Of a stretch of 64,000 nt of DNA, positions 12,146-25,750 are shown one piece after another. The position numbers were made by a program, and so were the translations under genes. Below the pieces are notes generated by a model. That model searched no databases, had not been told where the DNA came from, and saw only the letters and a list, made by a program, of their open reading frames with translations. The DNA is from Monosporascus cannonballus (lineage: Eukaryota; Ascomycota; Sordariomycetes; Xylariales), in contig QJNS01000031.1 of NCBI GenBank assembly GCA_004154925.1, positions 248,001 to 312,000 of the forward strand, written 5' to 3'. Numbering within the stretch: position 1 is the first letter of the stretch; every line of letters begins with the position of its first letter.

Positions 12146-12480
12146 TATAAATAGGGCGTCTCCCTCCCATCTCTGTCCATTCCGTCTCTCCCTTCAGCTC
12201 ACCACTTCTCCCCATCGCAACTCCGCATCCTCACCTTCTACCCTGCATCTACACTCCTCTTCCATCCTTCCTTCCATATTCTATATGTGCTCTGTTCCTT
12301 CCTTTCCTATCTCCCATTTCAACCCTCCCGTCTTTTTCAACCCTCCCGTCTCCCATTTCATCCTTCCGTTACCTGGGAAATCTCGAAGGGCTGCACGGGG
12401 GCACGATCCGATTATGGACGGTCCACTGCTCCCTGGTGCACGATCCGATTGTGGACGGTACTAGCAAAGAGAGGCCAGGT
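12146..12480 (+). promoter_or_regulatory. core-promoter and leader-like segment without a gene
   Basis: A TATA-like box (TATAAATA, 12146-12153) is followed by about 200 bases that are almost entirely C/T on the plus strand (CCTCCCATCTCTGTCC and similar). This is the architecture of a strong fungal promoter and 5' leader. A 16-base unit TTTCAACCCTCCCGTC occurs twice (12317-12332, 12335-12350). Frames downstream are Pro/Ser-rich and look like translated low-complexity DNA, not protein. No coding region follows within the next kilobase, so the driven gene is lost, non-coding or unrecognised. Confidence 0.35.
12401..12459 (+). repeat. 22-bp direct repeat pair
   Basis: Two copies of a 22-bp unit, GCACGATCCGATT(A/G)TGGACGG(T), lie at 12401-12422 and 12438-12459 and differ at one base. 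Their centres are 37 bp apart. A half-copy, CACGATCCG, recurs at 12837-12845. They could be protein-binding sites or a small duplication. Confidence 0.7.
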
Positions 12481-13482
12481 AGAGACGAGAGTACCATCCT
12501 TCCCTCCATCTACACCTACACAATCCCCAACCCCACACACCCAAGACAACCCCAACCACCCCGCCCACCCCGACCCCCCACAAGCCCAACACCCCCTCCA
12601 ACACATCCCCCCTCCGGAGCGACCGACCGACCGACATAACCGATCTCAACCACATCCTGCGCGACCGATGAGCCTTCGAGGGCATCTCCTGGACTAACGT
12701 TATCTACTGCCTTCCGCTTGTCTTTGGTGACTCACGCTAACTTCTTGGTAGGTGCTCTTACCCCCGAATGTTCCATTTCTTGCCACATATCTGCCATATA
12801 CTATCTATTCTGCCATATTATGCCATCTAGCGGGCCACGATCCGTTGCCACCTCGTCGTGGTGTGGCCTGGGCGTCAATTAGTGGCGGCTAGGAGCAACG
12901 AGGCTTCGTGGCAAGCGCCAGGAGGCTGTCCAAGTGGACTCTGTCTGCCGAGTGGCGACGAATTCAGACACGCTTGCCTTCAATTGCCTTTCAGTACTCA
13001 GTTGCAGCAGGTGTGTAACCATTCCATGATCCAACCCTAGAAGGCTAGATACTTCCGTAGTTACGTAGCTAGGGTAGCTGGACGGTTCGGTGTAAATGGA
13101 GTGCTATTACACACTGCAATACAGACTTTTTGAACATGGTGAAGCTTTTTCCTTAGTGTTCCAACATAACTCTAATTACACAGGCCTTAGAGCTCCAGGC
13201 GATGCTTTCTCGCGTAACTTAGTTTATTCTGTGCTTCTTCCCTTTTAAATCTGGCTAGTCGTGTATGCCAGGAGGCATGTGTCAGTATGTCTCCGTCGCC
13301 TTCATATATTCGCTGGCAACGACGACACTAGTTACAATGCTACCGCGTTCATTCTGCCTCAACATATCTTTAATCCACATACTGCCTCAACTTCCGGACC
13401 GTATTTCTAATGCATATTAAACCATGTCAGTATACTAGAGCATTGAAGCCCTCATAATATAATTTCTCGCGGAGGGTTCTCT
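12481..13482. other. intergenic with low-complexity C-rich tract
   Basis: 12510-12620 is a C/A-rich low-complexity tract that ends in a short CGAC tandem repeat at about 12620-12637. The remainder is unremarkable and has no supported gene. Confidence 0.5.
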
Positions 13483-13929
13483 TCACCCTTTTTTCAGGCC
13501 GATAGGAGAACTCATAAGGGCATGCTCGGTAGACTGTGGGCACCGCTTCCCGTGAGGTCGAATGTTTGTCGTGGACCGAGCCCGAACTTTGCCTGCTTCT
13601 CTGTCAGCCTCACCACCCTGCAGCGGTCCGCCAAGGAACCAAATACTTACACGCTTCTTGGTATTTGCCTCGCGAGCTTGGACGGCCATGAAGTCAGGAG
13701 TCGTGGCCCTGCTGTCAACATCCGTCTTTCCATGTCCCATGTCTCCCCAAGCCGCAAGCTCGATGTCGTATAGGCGCTTCCGCGACATGCGGTGCTTTAG
13801 TGAGACGGCGATAATGCTGAAATAGAGAGAGACAATAGCCATGCATACGAATAGAAAAGCTACAACAAGGATCAATAGCTGCACCGCCCAGGTGGAGAAG
13901 ACGTTCGACGGCTTTACCGTATTCCCGGC
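13483..13929 (-). CDS. possible small single-pass membrane protein, C-terminal exon
   Basis: On the minus strand an open frame of about 148 codons begins after a possible acceptor (TCTAACAG, ending at 13930). It reads NTVKPSNVFSTWAVQ and then one strong hydrophobic helix (LLILVVAFLFVCMAIVSLYF) followed by a basic KHRMSRKR stop-transfer and a hydrophilic tail. That arrangement is coherent for a type I or tail-linked membrane protein. A second frame upstream (to 14164, MDPLFNASL...) could be an earlier exon, but no clean splice joins them. No family is recognised. It could be the remnant of a gene cut by the neighbouring transposon. Confidence 0.3.
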   Translation of the reverse strand, partial: AGNTVKPSNVFSTWAVQLLILVVAFLFVCMAIVSLYFSIIAVSLKHRMSRKRLYDIELAAWGDMGHGKTDVDSRATTPDFMAVQAREANTKKRVSIWFLGGPLQGGEADREAGKVRARSTTNIRPHGKRCPQSTEHALMSSPIGLKKG

Positions 13930-14164
13930 CTGTTAGACCTTCGCTATCGCTTCCATCTTCGTGGTCCCCGAACCCTACGTGGTCATGACCAGACGCCGCA
14001 GGCGCGCACGCCACAGGCATACTGCGAGGCTTTATCTTTGGGTGGCAATGCGACCTCTGAGGGACAACGATAGGTGAAGCGGTATTTACGATTTCAAGGT
14101 CTTCCAAGATTTCGCTTCCCCAGCAAGACCTATAAGTGAGAGACGCATTAAAGAGAGGATCCAT

Positions 14165-14769
14165 TTACTAGGAGCCACGAATTAATAAATACATTTTGAG
14201 CTACATAGGACATGTGCGAATTCAGGTCTATTCACCATCTTCTCTGCCGTAATCGTCGGCCATCGTTCTGCTGAGGAACAATGGGTTAGAGCCGAGCAGA
14301 ACTTCGACGCACCTCCTGTGCTATGACAGATTTCGATGAGCGATCGTGTGCCACTAAGCTGTGGCTGTAACCAGCTTCACAGAGTGACAACTCCTGACTC
14401 CCCATGACACATCCCAAGGCCGTAGTCTATCTTCAATCATCCAGACTTTTTTTTCCTCATGGCCTTGCTATCCACTACTCTGGTTCCTGGAAGGAAAGTG
14501 CATCCATACTGTCAACCACTAAAAGCCTGCCGAAGGCTTATTAAAAGCTTACCACATGCAGAAATAGTTATCAGAGGGACTCTTTTACACCAGCCTTTAA
14601 CTTTTCAATCTTGAATGTTACTGACCCGCCCGGAGTATTCTTTTGAGTCTATATGAGCTCCACTTATTAGCGCACATCGGGAGCTGTGGGGTGGTACTTT
14701 ACATAAGTAGAATTTCTCCAGCGGCCCTGAGCTAGCTAGAACCATTCCCAGAAAAAGAATGATCTCTTC
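14165..14769. other. intergenic flank of TIR element
   Basis: About 600 bases of ordinary composition between the doubtful minus-strand ORF and the left end of the TIR element. No supported gene. Confidence 0.5.
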
Positions 14770-14771
14770 TA

Positions 14772-14811
14772 GTGTCCCCACCCACATCCTGAATTTACCC
14801 ACTTCCTGAAT
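14772..14811 (+). repeat. left terminal inverted repeat
   Basis: Forty bases from GTGTCCCC to CTTCCTGAAT match the reverse complement of 16280-16320 except for one missing C. It keeps many CpA dinucleotides, so it has not been RIPped although the interior has. Confidence 0.88.
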
Positions 14812-16279
14812 TGGAACTTCTAACACGACACAATATTAGAAATTCAATAACAAAACAAAATTAACACATAAAAACGGGATTTTAAAATACGTTATAGAAA
14901 TATTTGTAAAGATTGTAATAAAATTAAATGCTATTAATAATACTTCTTATAAAAAGCAAAAAATTAAAAATATACAAAATATTAATGATTTAAATAAAAT
15001 CAAAATATTTAATTAAACAAAAAATATAATAAATAAAAAAACGTATAATATAATTAAAACAAAGACTAAATATTAATGTAAGAATTTCTAAATTCACAAA
15101 TATTTATAATATAATTTTTAACAATTTTTAATATAATATATTTATAAATATATAAAATTAAAATAAATATTGAAAATGTAATAAATAAAAATAAAAAGGT
15201 AATAACAAATATTCAAATTATATAATATCCTATATTAACTATAAAAAGCCATTTTTATTAATATTTTATAAATTATATGCATATAATTTTAAAAATGATT
15301 ATAAAAATAATATATTATATAATATATTTAATTTTAAACTAATTACGTAATTATAAATTTTTTAAATTTAGTATATAATTAAAATATGTTTTAAATTAAT
15401 TTATTTAAGCTTTTAATAGTTTTTAATTATTATACTTATTTAAAAATGAAATCAAAATATAATGTATTATATATAAAATATATTTAATAAAATAATAAAT
15501 TATATTATATATAATTAAACATATATTTTGTAAAAAAAAGATTATATTTAAACTTTGATAATGATAGACAAATAAATATTAAAATTAAAAATTAATGTTT
15601 TATTATTATAATAAATTTTAAGATTTTACGTATTTAATATATAAGAAATAAAGTTATACAAAACAAAACTGGCTTTATACGAAAATAATATATCTTAATT
15701 ATGGTATATATTTATGTTTTCCAAAATGTTATTTTTAAGTATAGAAAATAAAAAAATTAAAAAGAGTTAAAAAAGTCGAATAAAATACAAAACATAACTA
15801 AAAAGCTTTTGAAAATAAAGAAAAATATACCGAAATAAATATTATAATAAAATAAATATATAAGGGGTATTTTTCATTTTATGATATATTTTCATTTAAT
15901 TTTAATAATGCAATTAATATTTTTAATTAAAAAATATATAATTATATAGTAACTTTTCTCAAAGATATTACGTAACAAATTTATTAATTTTATATGAACC
16001 AATAGCTTTTTCTTTTAAAATAATTTAGGAAATTTTAATTTATATATTAATTTTGATTAATTTTCGTTTTTGAATTAGTTTTAATTAATTAAATTAAATT
16101 TTTAAATTAGTTAATTTTAAACCTTAGTTATAATAAATATAAATAATATTTTAACTTTAACTTTAGTTTTATTATAAGTAACAAATTTTAATTAATATGT
16201 TTGCAAAATATAACGTTTGTATTGTATTTATTTATTTAGTTATAAATTTTTGAATATACGGTGTTTTGCTGGGAAATCG

Positions 16280-16320
16280 ATTCAGGAAGTGGGTAAATTC
16301 AGGATGTGGGTGGGGGACAC
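16280..16320 (-). repeat. right terminal inverted repeat
   Basis: This is the reverse complement of the left TIR with one extra C (minus-strand sense), ending GGGGACAC next to the target TA. It also lacks RIP-type changes. Confidence 0.88.
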
Positions 16321-16607
16321 TAGCTCGAATCCTACAGAGCCATCAGTGTCCCCAGTCAACCACGCTTATCTGGGCGCCCTTATTTTGCACCCCTGTGAAT
16401 GACCAGCGAGTCCCACCTTTACGCGGTTGGGTGGGCTACAGTAATTTGGTGCGAATCGGAGTCGATATTAGTAATCCGCTTTCAGAAGTGTGAGTCAGAT
16501 ACTACTCGAAGCCAAAAGCTATGAGTAATTGAAGGAGATGCAAATCCTACCCAACGCCTCGCTGTGGAAGAGACGAAGATTGATAACTACGTAACACCTT
16601 AGTCAGC

Positions 16608-18279
16608 ATGGCCTCTTCGACAACCACGGCGATCGAGCTTGAGCAGCGCCGGCCCACGGCAACTCATCGTGAACCTCCCAATACCTCGGACCGAGGCAGC
16701 TCCGACCTGGATCCCGTCCTTCAAGCGTCGCAACAAGCTGACTCCGAAGTGCCCGACGGCGGCTACGGCTGGGTCGTAGTGATGTCGTGCGCAGTCCTCT
16801 CGTGGTGGGTTATCGGCACCAGCTACAGCTGGGGGGTCATCCAAGGCGCCCTGGTTGAGGGCGGTCTCTCTACCCCCGCGACGCTGTCCTTCGTTGGTTC
16901 TCTGTGGCCCACCCTGCTGGGCGGCATTGCCATTCTCAACTCGCGAATCATGCGCGCGATTGGAGTTAGGAACACGAGCCTGCTGGGCATCTCTCTTGTG
17001 GGAGTGGCCGAGATCCTGAGTAGCTTCACTGTGAAGAGTCTTCCAGGCCTCTTCATAACTGAAGGAGCTCTTTTGGGGTTTGGATACGGGTATGTACCTG
17101 GCACTTATCCTAGGCATGATGCTCTAGCTAATCCGAGCCCAGACTTTGCTTCATCGTATGTGAATCGGAGCGACCCAAAATGCGAAGCAATAATCCAATA
17201 AGTAAACGGGAGAGCTGACAGCATACTACTAGATCGCTTCGAGCACTCCGGCGCAATACTTCAGCCGAAAGCGAGGACTCGCAAACGGCGTCGTATTCGC
17301 TGGGGGAGGCCTGGGTGGCGCCATTCTCAGTCTTGCTCGTAAGCGATTTCTGGGGTTATATGTTTCGTCTTATTTCTAGTTCACCAGACGCGGACTTTCA
17401 ACGAGGCTTGCCGGAGAACTATGACCCCCAAGGCCCACCGAACTGGTTAGAGAGGATAGTTACTGACTCTGGGCATGTTAGTGGATCCTCTCATCCGCAG
17501 TGCTGGTCCAGCATGGGCGTTTCGAGTCCTCGGTCTAGCTACTTTAGCGACTGGACTGCCCACCGCTTGGCTCGTCAGGGAAAGGACGACAATACGCCGA
17601 GGCGGTTTTGTTGAGTGGTAAGCCCCGGTCGCCTCGTTTCTCACGCTGGCATGAGAACTCACCAAGTCGCAGGGGGTTGTTCAAGGCCCTCCGCTTTGTC
17701 TTGATAGTCCTTGCTGGGGCCGTGGGCACATTTCCCCTATTTGTGCCTCCCTTCTTCGTGCCCCTTTACGCTCACTCGCTCGGATTATCCTCTGGTACCG
17801 GGGCAGGGCTTCTAGCGGGGTTCAATTTCGCGTCGGCGATTGGCAGAATCGTTTGCGGCATACTCTGCGACGCCATAGGCCCCCTGAATTCCTTGTTTCT
17901 CTCCGTCTCCGTCTGCGCCATCAGCATGCTCGTTGTCTGGCCCGTTTCTCAGAGCTTAGCCCCATTGGCGATCTTCGTCATCGTGAATGGACTGGCCAAT
18001 GGGGGGTTCTTCTCGACGATGCCAACAGTCGTCGGCAATGTTTTTGGATCTGCGCGCGGCTCTGTCGCCATGGGTATGGTCGTCAGTAGCTGGGCGGGGG
18101 GCTATCTAATGGGTGCGCCGATCGCTGGCTATCTTCTCGATGCCTATGGCGGCACCGACGCAGGAATCCAAGCCTACAGGCCGGCTATGTTTTATGCCGG
18201 TTCTATGGCGCTTGCTGCTGCCGGGCTCGTGGAAGGGGTCCGTCTCCGAATGAGTCGTAACCCGTTAGCCAAGCTTTAG
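16608..18279 (+). CDS. MFS monocarboxylate-type transporter
   Basis: Twelve-helix major facilitator of the monocarboxylate porter (MCT/MCH) group, probably at the plasma membrane. The hallmark PDGGYGWVVV stands at residues 49-58, right before helix 1. Exons: 16608-17093 (or 17089), 17233-17338, 17482-17617 and 17673-18279. With the first choice these join in frame to 444 residues. Exon 2 carries STPAQYFSRKRGLANGVVFA, the helix 4-5 loop typical of the family. Exon 3 carries DPLIRSAGPAWAFRVLGLAT. Exon 4 codes helices 7-12 and begins at WGLFKALRFVLIVLAGAVGT. The second and third introns are clean, while the first is not. Donor GTATGT at 17090 gives the wrong phase, so GTACCT at 17094 was used, and a few residues expected between GYG and IASS may be missing. 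The substrate is unknown (monocarboxylates or riboflavin-like compounds in relatives). Confidence 0.85.
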
Positions 18280-21128
18280 CCTGACGTTATTAACTCGTTA
18301 TGTTAAAGGTTGATTGTTGAATGGCATTGCGGCCGCTTCCGCGTCGCCATATCCTCAGCCACTTTCTCGCTTAGAAAGCCAAGACCATGTCACAGCCACA
18401 GAAGATCGTGGCTAGACGCCACCCCTAATTTCTCCTGGGGGGCACTTGTGCTTTGATCTCGTCGTTCGGTAAGATCCGGCCTGCATGACCCCTCAGCTCT
18501 AACCCCAGCGTCGCGCTGATCATCGGATAGTATAAACTCCGAGGATTGAAGCTTTGCAGCTTGTATCAAGGCTGCGCTCTCGATTTCTTCTGTGCCCAAG
18601 GGACCATCCCCCCGCTGGCGAAGCAAAGCCGCTCGCGATGGTAGATTGTGCTTGCCAGACCAGTGACCACGCTTGTATTGGATCCATTCGAAGCTTGACC
18701 AAATTCGCATGCGAGGGAGGCTCTTACGAAGATGCCTCATCTCGGAGATGTCCCCCTGAGCTCGGATTGTCCCATGGACCGATAATCCAGATCGCCCATC
18801 CACTCACCTTCCCATCGCGGCCGTCTATGCCTCGGTTATTTGCGCCTCTATGTCGTGCGGACCCATATCCGATTTTTGAAGTTCTTTGCATATGGGGAAC
18901 AACCAGGGACGAGTTCTAGACGCAGACCGCTGCAAACCGTGATCAGTCGAAAGCCGAGGGACCGAGAGCACGACTATCGAAGGGGGAAGCCGCGACAGGC
19001 AAACCCGCCGCCGCTTTTCCTGGGCGATGCACCCTCCTCGGTTATGTCTCGTTGGCCAGCGGCTTTGCTAACTCGGGCTCAGCGGCTTATCTCTGTCATG
19101 CGGTCGATTCAATAATCTCAGCATAGCCCCTGTATTTTGCATTTCAGCTAAGCAGGGCCTCGATACGATACCGCCGATAGCGGTGGCCTTGCCAAAGGGT
19201 ATTACGTAGAGGACCAACCGCAAGACGGCCGGATAGCCGGCATAATGACGCCGTACTGGCCGTGATGCATTGGCCTCACCAAGACTGCTCAGATAATTCT
19301 GGGGTAGAGTGAGAGTCATGCTAAAAGAATCAGGTCAACGAAGATTCGAGGGTAGCTAGACGCCTAGAGCGGCACGGGCGTCTTTTTTGGGAAGGTAACT
19401 TGTTTCCCTAAGACTCCCTGGCCGTTGGCGAAGATATCCAGTTCTCTAAGAACGGGGAATACCAACAATTTAAGGTTCCGCTAGTCATCATGCAGGAAGC
19501 AATGCGGGGAATTTCCGAAGGTTAGCGATAGTTCAGGTCCCAGAACTCCGAACCATCTAAACACTATTAAGGGGTTCTCATTGTCCAACCGTCTACCCTT
19601 CTGAATTCCATCGAGGCGTCGGTTCTTACATTGATCATCTACTCGTTCTAAGCTGACAGCGAAGCCTGTTCTTCCAGTCATCACGACGGGATCCCTCAGT
19701 ATATTACGATGGCGTGGACGTAGCCTCAAGGGGCGTAGTTAGAGAGCATACGGCCCGGTCCACGCTAACCTGCATTCTTCAAAACGGCCGGCTCTGGTAC
19801 CTCCCCGCAGTTTAGTTGCATGAATCTGGGTTTAAGATGGCAGACCTTCCAAACGAAGATCTTCAGCGATTACGGTAGTTGGTCCGGCCCCACTCCTATC
19901 AAAAGATCTTGGCTTTGATGAGGGGCCGCTCCCGCAGAGGGTCCTAAGCGCCTGAGCACACTATCCACATTTTACACTCTTGGAAGAAGAATCACGAGAC
20001 AAGCATGCGTAGGGGTTTAACTCTGCTAACATATCAGGATCGAATGATGAAAGTAGGTGTTCTTTTCAGCTAATTTACGTGGTATCATTGACAAAGACAA
20101 TCTCAAAAGGCCCTGCCAAGCCCCTATTCCTCCGCAAACAAAAGTACTACAGGGATTGTGAAAACGCACGTCAGCACATTGCATTCTGACGTTCTTCCTA
20201 CAGCTCCGAGACGCTACCCCATGCTACTCCTTGTAGACTTTACACGTAGTCAAGAAAAGCTTGGTTTGACCGTCGTCTTGCGATTCCTGGGCCCTGCATC
20301 TTGACTGGAATGCCGAGAATAGATAAGGGAAGAATGACTGTCCCAATGAGGAAGGACAAGTAGGAAGCGCGAATAAGACATAATCGAAGCGGCGCCTATC
20401 GTCAACACGAAAACGCCTCCCCAATCTCCCACTCCGATGCTACCCCATGATAGGGCACCATATTCCGGCCCATTGGGCGCTGAAGGGATCGTGCCGCACC
20501 GCGAACTCAGCGTCAGAGCCCTATCAAGAAAGGAAGAGATTAACATTAGGACCTCATCTAGAGCATTAAATTTAAGACAATTGGCATATCTTTGTGTAGG
20601 TACGACGGCGGCGGCCTCCTGTTCGGATAGCGCAGCACGTATTTGTAGAGTGTATAGACTCGATTCTATTATAGCCAGCAATGCTATGCTGTGGCAGTGA
20701 TTCGGCCACCAGAAGGACCCTGAGGGCTTATACGTGCAAGTAATATATGCTGCAACTATAGATCGTAGGCCTTCACACCGCCGTATGGCTAGTGCTGTCT
20801 GCCTGATACGAGGTCGTCATCGTCGCTAAGACGCTGCGATACTACCAACCCATGCCCCCCTCTCCTGGCGATGTTGCAGCGTCAGTCGAGCTTGTTCGTT
20901 TTCGTTGCTAGCCAGACCCTTCTGCCATTGGCGGCCGGCATAAAGTCCGTCCTAGGAAGGTGACCATCATCGGGCACGAAATCTACGTCCGGTCGTCGAC
21001 GAGGCTCGCGACGATAAATAGCCACGATGTTCTGGTGAAAGGGGCGAAATTCTTCTCATCCTCATCCCAGAAGTCTCAGCTTCGGACAACCCTATCAGAT
21101 CTCCTCTCGCCGCTTTGAACTCGCAAGA
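18280..21128. other. intergenic, possible degenerate coding traces
   Basis: About 2.8 kb. Between 18390 and 18800 the minus strand has a 137-codon open frame of plausible amino-acid composition but no recognised motif. A possible membrane-like frame on the minus strand at 20250-20681 is equally unsupported. Neither joins to further exons. The 120 bases before 21129 contain the leader of the subtilisin gene. Confidence 0.45.
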
Positions 21129-22601
<1,473 letters not shown>

Positions 22602-25600
22602 GCTGTGTTTTCGGTTCGCCGAGGGGTCTGTTTCTCTTTCACGTGATCACCGAAGTTCCTGAGCAGGTGGTGCGGGTCTCGTTCGTGCCCGGGCTCGGCT
22701 CCTCTGCGTGATCTCTTTGGGTGCGGTACGCGCATGGCACCCTACCCCCCTCCGGTGGGTTTTTATGACGGAATGAGTGAATGGAATGGTTCAGGTGGGA
22801 CCGGCTTAACGGTAACGAGAACACGAACGTGCAAGATGTCTCGCTATGTAGTTGCTGTTAGGTAGCAATGAAAAAAAGGAAAGTTGCAATAGCAATGTTT
22901 CTGCGTCTAAAAACACATGCGATGGCTGAGCGAAATCTTTCAGGTGCCACCTTGCGTCGGTGTGAGGCCAGTAGCAGGATCCAATTAACGGTACTGGCGA
23001 ATGTGCCGGGATTTTCTGAACATACCCCCCATCTGTCGTAGAATAGGGGTATCTCTGTTAGTCATCAAGCTCCCAGCCCCCCGGAAAAACTTTACTCCGG
23101 AGCGCACACAGTATATAGAGAGCTTCCTAGCTACAGCTCCCTAGAGCTTAATTCTAGTCAGGCAATTAGAACTTCTCATACTTTATGCAACCTTTTCTCG
23201 CGATCAGCCTAACTGTGGCACTTATCTCGGCACTGCAATATGATTTCAAACAAATGATCTAATGGGTATGGCCCCTTCAACGTAGGGTACGGCCCGACAC
23301 ACTTTATCAATCAATCTGAAGACGAGTCTTAACCTCTGCTCAAGATTTCTTTCGATGCAATCAAATCATAGACTGTATGAAAACGTTCATTTCTTCCACC
23401 TAGTCCCTCACTGTAAAGACGAAGAACGATTATGTACGCAAATATCGAGACTGAGCGCGCAGCGATCAAAAACCGTAATAGGAACGACCGCCTTCAGAAC
23501 CGGGGCCCCCAGATCGGACGATGTTACTAAACGAACGACGAGTGTCTTTCTGCCAAGCCGGTGACCCTGAAGGATTCCCAAACCCTCGGGACGAGCGAAC
23601 CTTCAAAACCTCCATGCATGACAAGACTTGGGGCCCAGAATATCTTAGCCATCTAAACTAATGCAGAAGTAGTCGAATGTGGGTTGCTAATCCCGGTTTC
23701 GCTTACATAACATATTCAATGGTCAGGCATCCATTTGCGCGCACACGTCTAACCTCTAATCTTTAGTGATGGACGGTTAAAGAGTGATCAGTTGATGCAG
23801 CTCACGCACCAGTTATCGATGCAATTGAAGCCTGCCCATATTTGCCCATCTATAACCGGGACCCTATGTTTTCAATGCCCATTTAGACCGGCTAAATGGT
23901 CATAGCCGTCACCCAGCTCTACCTATTACCAGGCCAGAGGCTCTACGGCTTGAGTAACCTGACATTCACAGTTCGCCCATATCCGGCCGAGAACGGGAGA
24001 TTGGACCGTCTGGGTGCATGACATATGATTACAACTGTGAAGGGGGATGTGCAAGTAAGACACAGTCATCCTACGGCCGGAGTCGTAGGGAGGATGCGGG
24101 AAAGTACGCGCTCTGTCGCTCGCCCCCTTCGGATTCTGAGGGGAAATATAAAAGAATATGCACAAGCAAGAAAAGGTAACGGGACTCACATATGTTGTCG
24201 GTGATACTCGTTGAGGATTAGAGCAAGTCGGTATATATATCTCGAGCCCAAAGAACTCTATTGAAATCAGGGGGTGGTCTTGGTCCAACCTTCCCAGCCG
24301 CCTTGGCAGGTAGCGATATGAGTGTTGGATAGAACGGAAACAAACCTTAGCGGAATACTTAATAAAACTGCTGTCGGAAGTTTACTGTTGAAGCAGGGTC
24401 TCCCTGCCGCTATGAGAGGGTGCCGCGAGTGTCAGCCCTTATATTAATTGGGGCAACTTGCTCCCCTGGCCAAGGCCAAGCGGTGATGGGGCAAAGGACA
24501 GGCATTCCTTTCTCAACTGTGCAGAGAAACTCTTTAATTATGGATAGGACGGCCTATTGTTATCGCGATGGACGGGTTGCCCGAGAATGTGCCGGCTGAT
24601 TGGCTGGACTCCGGGTGACGTACTGACTCCTGGGATGATTTGAGCTTGCAACCCCAGCGAGTTTCCAAGAGCGAGGGACAGAGCCAAGCTTCACGCATCA
24701 ACCATATGCAAACGAAGACCAGTCGGTGTTAGCTGGTTGTCATTATAACAGCACGTAAGGTGGAAGCCTGGGGTTTCTGCACGGCAACCTAGCAGCGTCA
24801 AGTATTAACAATGCTTTCTTGGCCAGGGTCGAGCTGGCTCTTCCATTACCGGCATCGTGTCCACGACTTGAGCAAAGGACGCGACATTGGACGCTACTTC
24901 TCCTGGAGAACGATCTCTTACCCCGAAACCCAAGGTCGCTCCGTGTTATTTCAAGTTCGACCACTAGAAAGAGAAATAGGGCTGCTTTGAGTTGTGGCAT
25001 AAAGTACACATGATTCTGAGTTAATAACCTTCGAGAATTCCGCTTCCTGGTTTTATGTTAGAAAGGTGTTTCCATACGGAGTCGTCAGGGCCCGCATTCG
25101 TAAGATCCCGGTGTACTCTCACTGGTAAAGAGCCTTTCGCGGTATATCGACCAAGACTTCGCTTGTCTAGGAGGCACTTCGATTTTACAACAGAAACTGC
25201 GGCTCTAACCTCTGAAATTGCGAAGGAAACCTTGACTGGTGGTCGATCAGCAAAGAGACCGCAGGTGACATGGAGGGAGACCGGATTTAAAGGGGGGCAT
25301 CTCAGCCACGGGCCGGTGGCTTGTGTGATGCGGTAGTTGGTACGTTGTTAGGTCCACCAAGCCACACGCACGGGAAGGACAGGAGGCTTGGAACCCCCAC
25401 CCTCCCAGCTCCGATAAGCGCGGCCGTTTCCGATCAGGCTCCACATTGATCTGGCCACATTATGTAAAGTTCCGCTCCGCTGTCAGATAATTGGGGGCGC
25501 CTCCGCCTTGTTCGGGGATTGCCGCGAAAAGTCTAGACCCTGAATTCCAAACTTTAGCCCAACTTCACAGCCGGTTGCTAAATCGATAAGGCCCCGTTAT

Positions 25601-25750
25601 GAGCTGTTGCTGTTGATGTTGCCTTCCACTACCTCGCAAGCTGTCGGGACACCGCCCTCGTGATATCTTTTATGTGTGGCCGTGGCATCTAGGCATTCGT
25701 TATAGACTTCCTCTATCACTTATTTTCGTTCCCTCGTACGACCCGCAAAG
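22602..25750. other. intergenic, no recognisable gene
   Basis: About 3.1 kb of mid-GC sequence. The first 300 bases form the 3' flank of the protease. The rest has only short unconvincing frames and no repeat above about 20 bp that I could see. The last 60 bases before 25751 are C/T-rich, like a leader. Confidence 0.5.

Larger units (their letters stand above)
14772..16320. mobile_element. TIR DNA transposon, TA target duplication, AT-rich core
   Basis: A 1,549-bp element is bounded by inverted repeats of about 40 bp (14772-14811 and 16280-16320), which start GTGTCCCCACCCAC and differ by one C in the C-run. Each TIR contains two tandem copies of a CCCA..TCCTGAATT unit. A TA dinucleotide flanks both ends (14770-14771, 16321-16322), as for Tc1/mariner and Fot1/pogo elements. 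The size fits that superfamily. The core, about 14830-16250, is extremely A+T-rich with stops in every frame. Its remaining C and G are often in CpG, as after RIP. No transposase can be read. The superfamily is inferred from the TSD and size, not from protein. Confidence 0.8.

Noticed and set aside
12412..12697. Pro-rich ORFs on both strands
   Set aside because: Translated low-complexity C/A-rich DNA, not protein-like.
13627..13661. Possible 33-nt intron (GTAAGT...GCAG, minus strand)
   Set aside because: Too short for a spliceosomal intron in this genome, and the frame is open through it.
18390..18803. 137-codon minus-strand ORF
   Set aside because: Composition is plausible but there is no recognisable domain, and it is overlapped by equally long frames on the other strand.
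20250..20681. 143-codon minus-strand ORF with hydrophobic patches
   Set aside because: Hydrophobic stretches are interrupted, and no family or neighbouring exon was found.
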